Source of the DNA: JBCCCJ01 sp039029315
Lineage (GTDB): Bacteria; Bacteroidota; Bacteroidia; J057
Assembly (NCBI GenBank): GCA_039029315.1
Contig: JBCCGK010000049.1
Location: forward strand, 1 to 64,000
Reading direction: 5' to 3'
DNA: 64,000 nt
Shown piece after piece: positions 58,072-64,000 of this stretch. The translations under genes and the position numbers were made by a program. The first letter of the stretch is position 1, and each line of letters starts with the position of its first letter. Below the pieces are notes generated by a model that saw nothing but the letters and a program-made list of their open reading frames with translations, had not been told where the DNA came from and ran no database searches.

Positions 58072-61023
58072 TTATTTGCTGATGACGGCTTTGATACTTT
58101 TTGTCATCTGTTGATTGTCCTGATTGATGTTCACCCTGAAAATATACATCCCGGGAACAAATTCTTGTGTGTCAAAAGAAATCCTATGTAGCCCAGCTCC
58201 AAAAGATGCTTCTTTCACAGCGACTTTGCGACCATCGACAGAAAATACGTCGACATGGACACCAGCTCTTTCTGGAAGTTGGAGTTCTAGATTGGCAAAA
58301 TCACTGGCAGGGTTGGGGTATAGAAATATTTCCGCTTCATCAAATACGAGTTCGGGCTCGGGCTGCCCAGCTTCTCTGCTGGAAGACAGAGAGGAACTAA
58401 ACCAGAAGCCTCGTCCATGAGTAGCCACAAAGATGGTCTGATCCTCAGAGATCACCAATCCATTTCGAAGCACTTCAGTTTGTCGGCCTTCGATCTCAAC
58501 AGTTCTCGTGAGTGCATTTTCATTGATGGTAGTAGAATATTTTCTGACAAAGATGTCGTAGACAGGAATCTGCCCGAAGCTTGCATCAAATTCCGCTGTC
58601 CAAGTCAGGAAGCTATACTGAGGCCAGTGGTATTCATTAGGTGGATCTCCATGGATGAAAGGATTGGTCGGGTCAAGCTCGATGTCTCTGACAGAGAATA
58701 ACCCTTTTTGAGTTCCCAACAGAAGGACACTTTTGCCATTCTCCACAACAAATTCCGCAGAATGAATCAGCTGCTTATGCTGGCTGGCACCAATATCTCT
58801 AATTGGACCAAAACCAGGACCATTGTCTCTTGCGCTATCCGTCGCCCAAACATAGGAGAAAGGCTTGTTCTTGTCTCCACCGAAACCGGAGAAAACTACC
58901 ACCAATCTGTTGGGGTTAAGGGGGTCGACAGCAAGATCAGAAATGCTTCGTCCATCCATATTCAGGTCGATGAAACTAATCAACGTCTGATTCATCTTTG
59001 TGATGCTATTTTTTGCATCAATATTTTCAAGATCATTGGCGCGATCTATTCTCCAGAGATTTCCCTTATTTGACCCAACGTAGACAGTATGTTCTTCATC
59101 TCCTGAGACAGTAATCGCAGTGAGGAACTCTTCTTCCCCATCAACCAACTCATTTGTGATTCTATTCCATTTGACTTGAAGGGCGTCTCCCAATCCTCCA
59201 TTAACCAACCAGACATAGTTTTTAGAACAGAAATAAATATAACTCCCCATCGCCTGCGCTTCTTCATCCGTCAAATCAGTATTATCTATCGCACTCTCAG
59301 GGATGAACTCGTCTAATACCCATGCAGTTTGAGCGACAACAGGACTATTCAGCAAATCTCCCCCACCAGAATTGGGGTCAAAACGAGGTCTGTCAATCAG
59401 AGTATCGATCGTTACAGGAATGATGAGGCTATCGACCTGAGGGCTGATTGCTACCCCATAAAATCGCTCAAATGTTTCACCAAAGTTCAGAGAACGAATC
59501 AAGCCTCCATCATTTCCTTGTGTAACAAGTCCACCAGGATACAAAACAGAAGAGGCAGTTCGACTATAATTGATTCCTGAAATTTGTCCAAATCGTTGAC
59601 GAGCAACAGGATTCTCATTGCGATAATTGCGATTGTAAAGTACACCATGAACTCCCGTTCCACCGATGACTGCATCATAGGAGGTGGGTTCTTCGCCTAC
59701 GATGTCTACCTTGAAAGAAGAGACGCTGTAGGTAACGGTTGACTCGTATCCAGCAGTTCTGAAGAAGAAAGATTCTCCTCTGTCTTCACTTTTGATGATT
59801 TGCTGAGAAGTTCCAATAAAGAGAGTATTGGAATTGGTTGGATCAAATGTAATGGTATATTGATTTCTTGGAATATAGTTTTCAGGATAGAAAAAGCCAG
59901 GAAACTCCGGAAGAGGAAGAACAAAATGTGTTGCCGTTTGTGTCCAGCCTTGTCCTTCGAGGAGGGTATACCAGTTTCTTCCAGCAATGATCAATTCATT
60001 GGGATTGTCCGGAAATACTTCCATCACAAATGATTCTCGACCATTTCTGCTCAATGGAGAGAATCCCGGTCCTCCTCTGGGGCCTTTTTGTGTCCATTTT
60101 CCAGTAGAGATGTCATACTGGAAGACGCCATTGATTTCCAGATTGGCTGTTGTTCCAGCTACATAGACGATGTTGGGATCAGAAGGTGCTACAGCAATCC
60201 TTCCACCATCAAATCCAAATGGGGTATTGCCACTTTGGATAAGGGGGCTTTCCAGATTTACGACAGGAGAAAAATTTTCGCCATTGTCGGTTGAGATATA
60301 CAGAGAATCTCCACCAACACTTTGGTTGTCGTTATGAGCAATTGCAAAGATGGTATTGTTAGCAGCAGCAGCCACATCAATGATGGTACTATTCTGGAAG
60401 AAGGGAGTCCCCTTTGCTTGGAGAAGCGTCTCCATCTTGGTATCAGAATAGAAGAGCCCATTTCTGCTTGCAACGAAAATCCGATTACCATTTTTGGCCA
60501 GTCGCTGGACACTAACAAATGGACCATTGAAGGTGGAGGTTGCTGAACCAAAAGGTCCTTTGGTTGTCCCATTGTCACCGGACCAGTTTCCATCAAATAC
60601 GAATACCCCACCACCAGGTAAGCCATCGAGGTTACCTTTGAAACCAGCGGCTGTTTCGCGCCAGTCATAGGAACTAGGGTCAATCTTGAGAATGGCTCTT
60701 GCATATGGTTTCTGCCATTCTGTTGCGCCGGTTGCTACATAGATGACATTGCCGTCTATGAGAATATCTGTAATATTGGGATTGCCTCCTGCTTCGTCAT
60801 ATTCGACTACTCTTTCCCAGGATTGTCCATCATTAGATGATTGCCAAAGGCCTCCGCCTTGGGAGCCAGCCAATAGGTTCCCATTATTGTCAAAGACAAG
60901 TGCTCTTGTGACACTGCCTATGTTATCTGGACCCAGATTTTCCCAGGCCAACTGGGAATATAGGGACAGGGAAGAACCTACCAGAAACACCAATAAAAAA
61001 TAGGTGTAAATATTTCGTTTCAT
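58072..61023 (-). CDS. Secreted BNR/sortilin-like beta-propeller protein with T9SS sorting domain
   Basis: 983 residues. Signal peptide (MKRNIYTYFLLVFLVGSSLSLYSQ), then propeller repeats with BNR/Asp-box-like units (QSSNDGQSWERV, YISTDNGENFSPV, KSEDRGESFFF, RSLNFGETFERF, LLAGSQGGGLW, LLLGTQKGLFSV), as in sialidase- and VPS10/sortilin-like proteins. It ends in a T9SS type A domain beginning IFLYPNPASDF and ending MTKSIKAVISK. No glycosidase catalytic residues can be assigned, so a binding or structural surface role is as likely as hydrolysis. A promoter-like site lies just upstream and a strong terminator downstream; it is monocistronic. Confidence 0.9.
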   Translation of the reverse strand: MKRNIYTYFLLVFLVGSSLSLYSQLAWENLGPDNIGSVTRALVFDNNGNLLAGSQGGGLWQSSNDGQSWERVVEYDEAGGNPNITDILIDGNVIYVATGATEWQKPYARAILKIDPSSYDWRETAAGFKGNLDGLPGGGVFVFDGNWSGDNGTTKGPFGSATSTFNGPFVSVQRLAKNGNRIFVASRNGLFYSDTKMETLLQAKGTPFFQNSTIIDVAAAANNTIFAIAHNDNQSVGGDSLYISTDNGENFSPVVNLESPLIQSGNTPFGFDGGRIAVAPSDPNIVYVAGTTANLEINGVFQYDISTGKWTQKGPRGGPGFSPLSRNGRESFVMEVFPDNPNELIIAGRNWYTLLEGQGWTQTATHFVLPLPEFPGFFYPENYIPRNQYTITFDPTNSNTLFIGTSQQIIKSEDRGESFFFRTAGYESTVTYSVSSFKVDIVGEEPTSYDAVIGGTGVHGVLYNRNYRNENPVARQRFGQISGINYSRTASSVLYPGGLVTQGNDGGLIRSLNFGETFERFYGVAISPQVDSLIIPVTIDTLIDRPRFDPNSGGGDLLNSPVVAQTAWVLDEFIPESAIDNTDLTDEEAQAMGSYIYFCSKNYVWLVNGGLGDALQVKWNRITNELVDGEEEFLTAITVSGDEEHTVYVGSNKGNLWRIDRANDLENIDAKNSITKMNQTLISFIDLNMDGRSISDLAVDPLNPNRLVVVFSGFGGDKNKPFSYVWATDSARDNGPGFGPIRDIGASQHKQLIHSAEFVVENGKSVLLLGTQKGLFSVRDIELDPTNPFIHGDPPNEYHWPQYSFLTWTAEFDASFGQIPVYDIFVRKYSTTINENALTRTVEIEGRQTEVLRNGLVISEDQTIFVATHGRGFWFSSSLSSSREAGQPEPELVFDEAEIFLYPNPASDFANLELQLPERAGVHVDVFSVDGRKVAVKEASFGAGLHRISFDTQEFVPGMYIFRVNINQDNQQMTKSIKAVISK

Positions 61024-61049
61024 ACGAACTACTAATTAAGAATGGTCTG

Positions 61050-61081
61050 GAAAATTAGTATTTTCACCCTAACAAAACAAA
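61050..61081 (-). promoter_or_regulatory. Candidate promoter of the propeller protein gene
   Basis: On the minus strand TTTG (61081-61078), a 20-bp spacer and TAATTTTC (61057-61050), one base off the -7 consensus. The start codon is 26 bp further on. Confidence 0.4.
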
Positions 61082-61174
61082 AATTCCTCCCCATCATAAT
61101 ATTTGAAGGAGGTTGTTAAAAATACCTAAGTACCCACAAGGGACCATATTCAAAAAACCCGATCAATTACGTAC

Positions 61175-62065
61175 CTAGACAGCGAGATGGCGTTCAGAAT
61201 GGTAGCTCGACCGAACCAGTGGTCCGCTTTCTACATAATCGAATCCCATCTTCAGCCCAACATCTTTGTAATGTTGGAATAGGTCCGGGTGAATGAACTC
61301 ATGGACCGGAAGGTGCATTTTGGTAGGTTGGAGGTATTGACCGATGGTCAGCACATCACAATCGTGCGCATGAAGGTCTTCCATCAGCTCATATACCTCT
61401 TCCACCGTCTCTCCAAGCCCCACCATAAAGCCAGATTTGGTTCGGACACCTTCTGCTTTTGTTCGCTGGATTTGTTCCAGACTCCGATTGTATCTGGCTT
61501 GTGGTCTGACTCTTCTGTACAATCGGCGAATGGTTTCCATATTATGGGAAATCACATCAGGAGCTGCCTCGGTAATCAATTTCAGCATATCCCAACGAGC
61601 TTTCATATCTGGAATGAGGGTTTCCATGGTCGTCTCGGGAGACATTCTTCTGATTTGGCGCACGGTCTCTGCCCAAATATTGGCACCACTATCTTTCAAC
61701 TCATCTCGATTGACAGAGGTGATCACTGCATGTTTGATTCCCATTTTCTTTACAGCATTGGCTACCCGAATGGGTTCCATGGTGTCCAGCGTATCCGGTC
61801 TTCCTGTGGCTACTGCACAGAAGGAACATGATCGTGTACACGTATTTCCCAAGATCATGAAGGTTGCAGTGCCAGCACCCCAACACTCGCCCATATTGGG
61901 ACATCTTGCACTTTCGCAGACAGTATGAAGGTGGTGGGTGTCAATGATGGCTCTAACTTTACTAAATGTCTCTCCATAAGGGAGTTTGACCCGCAGCCAC
62001 TTTGGCCGTGGTCCGTTTCCAGGAAGGTTTCCTGCGGTAAGATCTGTTACTACACTACTTGCCAT
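61175..62065 (-). CDS. lipA: Lipoyl synthase
   Basis: 296 residues from ATG 62065 (MASSVVTDLTAG); an upstream frame start at 62107 precedes the -7 box and is rejected. Radical SAM enzyme that inserts sulfur at C6 and C8 of octanoyl groups on lipoate-dependent proteins. The auxiliary cluster motif CESARCPNMGECW and the radical SAM motif CTRSCSFC are intact, followed by AVITSVNRDEL, SHNMETIRRLY, TKSGFMVGLGE and QYLQPTKMHLPV. The conserved C-terminal Arg-Ser-Ser-Tyr (VRSSYHSE) needed for cluster chemistry is present. It serves GcvH and the 2-oxoacid dehydrogenases. Confidence 0.97.
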   Translation of the reverse strand: MASSVVTDLTAGNLPGNGPRPKWLRVKLPYGETFSKVRAIIDTHHLHTVCESARCPNMGECWGAGTATFMILGNTCTRSCSFCAVATGRPDTLDTMEPIRVANAVKKMGIKHAVITSVNRDELKDSGANIWAETVRQIRRMSPETTMETLIPDMKARWDMLKLITEAAPDVISHNMETIRRLYRRVRPQARYNRSLEQIQRTKAEGVRTKSGFMVGLGETVEEVYELMEDLHAHDCDVLTIGQYLQPTKMHLPVHEFIHPDLFQHYKDVGLKMGFDYVESGPLVRSSYHSERHLAV

Positions 62066-62104
62066 AGATCTATATTCTTTTCTAATAGAAATCGAATGTT
62101 GCAG

Positions 62105-62112
62105 CAAAGGTA
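62105..62112 (-). promoter_or_regulatory. -7 promoter element of lipA
   Basis: TACCTTTG on the minus strand, a perfect Bacteroidota -7 box, 39 bp before the lipA start codon. A TTTG lies 24 bp upstream, a longer spacer than usual, inside the 3' end of the neighbouring gene. Confidence 0.45.
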
Positions 62113-62122
62113 CAAAGAAATA

Positions 62123-62887
62123 TTACCATCTTCTGCCAAACAGGAGGCCCGCAGATACAGCAAAGAAGAGGCGATTATTGTCAATGCCATCGCGTTCCTG
62201 TAGGATAGGGACTTGTTTGGCAAACGCATCCAGATTGACACCCAGTTTTAGGGCTGATATGTTCCGGGTATTTCGCCCGAAGTCAATCAGCGCATGCGCT
62301 TTGATTCCCATGCCTATGACTGGCGATAATTCCAGGCGGGAAGAGACCAGACTGGCTCTGCCATAGATTCTGCCATAGGTATGTTCTGCGGGATTAAAGG
62401 GGACAATATCCCGATTCTGATTACCCGGATTTGGACCAGGTAAATAGATTTCTAGAAAATATGGATTCAAAAATCCGATCGAAGGACCGATTTTGATGCC
62501 TCCCAGAATCTGCATGACATTGAGATGACTTTTGGGAATCAAATGATATTGAATCCCGAAAGACGGCTGAAGGACAACGAAATGATTCAGCTTGCCATAC
62601 ACATATGAACGCCCCTGATCTCCAAAAAAGGATTCGATTTGCACTTCTCGCAAATCTTTGAGTTGGTGAAGAGAAAGGCCATAAAGGAACTGCCTCTGCA
62701 TAGGGCCTTTGGCCAATTCTAATTCTATACCCAGGCCACGTGAGGTTCCATGCATGCCTGCTGCAAATCCTCCAGAGATGCTTTGAGGATCATTGATTTG
62801 ACTGTACAGGGGAGAGAGGAAAGATTGGGTGAGTAGGAAGATGCCAAAGAGAGCCCATTTCCTCACAGAAAATCCTTGATTCGACAT
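62123..62887 (-). CDS. Outer-membrane beta-barrel-like protein upstream of lipA
   Basis: 254 residues. Signal peptide (KWALFGIFLLTQSFLSPLYSQ), then alternating hydrophobic/polar strands typical of a small beta-barrel (FLYGLSLHQLKDLREVQIES, YVYGKLNHFVVLQPSFGIQYHL, LGGIKIGPSIGFLNPYFLEIYL, LELSPVIGMGIKAHALIDF) and a C-terminal aromatic residue (LLFGRRW). I do not know a function. It ends 57 bp before the lipA start on the same strand, and the -7 box of lipA lies in this gap, so read-through plus a second promoter is possible. Confidence 0.75.
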   Translation of the reverse strand: MSNQGFSVRKWALFGIFLLTQSFLSPLYSQINDPQSISGGFAAGMHGTSRGLGIELELAKGPMQRQFLYGLSLHQLKDLREVQIESFFGDQGRSYVYGKLNHFVVLQPSFGIQYHLIPKSHLNVMQILGGIKIGPSIGFLNPYFLEIYLPGPNPGNQNRDIVPFNPAEHTYGRIYGRASLVSSRLELSPVIGMGIKAHALIDFGRNTRNISALKLGVNLDAFAKQVPILQERDGIDNNRLFFAVSAGLLFGRRW

Positions 62888-62986
62888 AAATCAAATATAC
62901 AAAATATCTGGGGATGATGGAATAGCTATTTCGCATGTTCGGAATGGTCAATAACAAATTCCATAAGCAACTCCCTCAACAGGCGC

Positions 62987-64000
62987 TTAGCCAGCTGGCC
63001 CTGCTAATTCGAGTTTTCGTTTCTCTAATAATTCGATTAATCTCTGTTCGGTCTCTTCCAAATTGCCTTGAGATCGTCCTCCAGCTGCATAGAAGTGCCC
63101 TCCTCCACCAAATTCTTTGGCCAGATCAGCAGAAGAAACTTCATTGCGACTCCGAAAACTTAACTTGACAATGTTGTCCTGGGGAGCCATGAGTATGCCC
63201 AGGTTGATGCCTTTGATCCCCAGTGCATATTGAACAAGCCCTTCAGTATCTCCAGACTTGACATTAAATTTTTTGAATACTTCCCGTTCCAATTTGATAT
63301 AGGAGGTATTCAGTTCAGGGAGAATGGTGAGACAGTTGCTGAGAACATGACCAATAAAGCGAACGCGATCAGGACTTGAGTTGGAATAAATTCGATCATG
63401 TGCCTGATGAACATCAACCCCCATTTCCATGAGGTGAGCCACCATTCGGTGGACTGCTGGTGAGGTGTTGGTAAATCGGAAGGAACCTGTATCAGTCATT
63501 ACGCCGACGTATAGCGCATCAGCAATCTCCTTATCGACCAATTCCTTGTCCCCTAACTCTACGATCAAGCGATAAACCAACTCTGCTGTAGAGGAAGCAG
63601 TCGCATCCAGAAAGCCCAGATCTTCGAATCCTTCGGGTTCCAGATGATGGTCAATCATGATCTTCATACCCTCGGCATCCATGACCACGGACTCAAACTC
63701 GTTGATTCGCTTGATGGCATTGAAATCGAGACAAAAAATGAGATCAGCCCCTTCAAATGTCCAATTGGCCATATCCGGGTCGACAGGACCTATCAGAACA
63801 TCATCATTTCCAGGAAGCCATTTAAGAAAGTCAGGATAATCGGTTGGGGTAACGATTTTGACTTTATGCTGTCCCTTTTTGAGGTAATGATACCAGGCAA
63901 GAGAAGAGCCAAGTGCATCACCATCAGGCTTTTGATGGGTGGTAATGGCAATCCGTTTAGGGCTGGAAAGAAGGTCTTTAAGAGTGGCTACCGCTGTTTC
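62987..64000 (-). CDS. DHH-family phosphoesterase (NrnA-like), 5' end outside the window
   Basis: At least 337 residues; the open frame continues to the right edge, so the start codon is missing. The DHH motifs are seen in the part before the first in-window ATG: THQKPDGDALGSSLAW (motif I, near 63910), FCLDFNAIKR (motif II), IMIDHHLEPEG (the DHH box itself) and LYVGVMTDTGSFRF, followed by the DHHA1 domain with SFRSRNEVSSADLAKEFGGGGHFYAAGG. This is the arrangement of NrnA-type oligoribonuclease / 3'-phosphoadenosine 5'-phosphate phosphatase, which degrades nanoRNA and pAp. Few residues are missing, judging by the usual ~330-340 length. Confidence 0.92.
   Translation of the reverse strand, partial: ETAVATLKDLLSSPKRIAITTHQKPDGDALGSSLAWYHYLKKGQHKVKIVTPTDYPDFLKWLPGNDDVLIGPVDPDMANWTFEGADLIFCLDFNAIKRINEFESVVMDAEGMKIMIDHHLEPEGFEDLGFLDATASSTAELVYRLIVELGDKELVDKEIADALYVGVMTDTGSFRFTNTSPAVHRMVAHLMEMGVDVHQAHDRIYSNSSPDRVRFIGHVLSNCLTILPELNTSYIKLEREVFKKFNVKSGDTEGLVQYALGIKGINLGILMAPQDNIVKLSFRSRNEVSSADLAKEFGGGGHFYAAGGRSQGNLEETEQRLIELLEKRKLELAGPAG

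Overview
The window is a chromosomal segment from a member of the Bacteroidota, most likely Saprospiria-like (inference). The signs are several secreted proteins with type IX secretion (T9SS) C-terminal sorting domains (PxP-type 'YPNP' starts), a PorZ-like T9SS component, an ECF sigma factor / FecR / TonB-receptor cassette, near absence of Shine-Dalgarno sequences, and promoter-like sites of the Bacteroidota form TTTG - about 20 bp - TAnnTTTG. I saw no tRNA, rRNA, CRISPR array, prophage or complete insertion sequence. The segment looks like ordinary chromosome with scattered accessory genes.

Layout. 1-6.5 kb (minus strand): a fold-back repeat, an S41 C-terminal processing peptidase, rnpA, rpmH (a 54-codon gene), recO, an unknown gene and a porZ-like gene. 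6.7-15 kb (plus strand): malic enzyme, then two tandem paralogues, each 1151 residues, that combine a signal peptide, TPR repeats, a CHAT caspase-like domain with intact His/Cys, and a C-terminal membrane helix. 14.9-21.7 kb: a DUF3179 protein overlapping the second CHAT gene tail to tail, a nitrilase, a membrane ferredoxin plus FAD oxidoreductase pair, and anmK. 21.7-33.4 kb (minus strand): two paralogous secreted metzincin-type metallopeptidases preceded by a TonB receptor, FecR anti-sigma factor and ECF sigma factor. 33.8-38 kb: an ECF41-type sigma factor with its cytochrome b-like neighbour, and a MoxR ATPase / VWA protein pair. 38-43.5 kb: a membrane protein with a degenerate CHAT domain and TPRs, a PqqB-like lipoprotein, and a 684-residue protein built like a contractile-injection-system cargo toxin (low-complexity leader, four repeats, C-terminal Cys/His papain-like domain). 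43.5-50 kb: hydrolase, MATE transporter, a REP-associated tyrosine transposase with its own REP pair and tandem repeats, rarA, gcvT, and a MaoC/thioesterase pair. 50-55.6 kb: a single-chain phenylalanyl-tRNA synthetase of mitochondrial architecture, a hydrolase, aconitase and a small secreted protein. 55.6-56.1 kb: a MITE-like element and a second fold-back repeat. 56-64 kb: a P1-family peptidase, sixA, a T9SS-secreted beta-propeller protein, lipA, an outer-membrane protein and a DHH phosphoesterase that runs off the right edge.

The points most worth a second look are the mitochondrial-type PheRS (50135-51169), the candidate injected toxin (41475-43529), the RAYT/REP locus (45859-46614), and the three CHAT-domain proteins within 33 kb. 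Central metabolism and maintenance genes (malic enzyme, acn, gcvT, lipA, recO, rarA, rnpA, rpmH) appear intact. All function statements rest on reading the sequence and knowledge of families; no database search was run.
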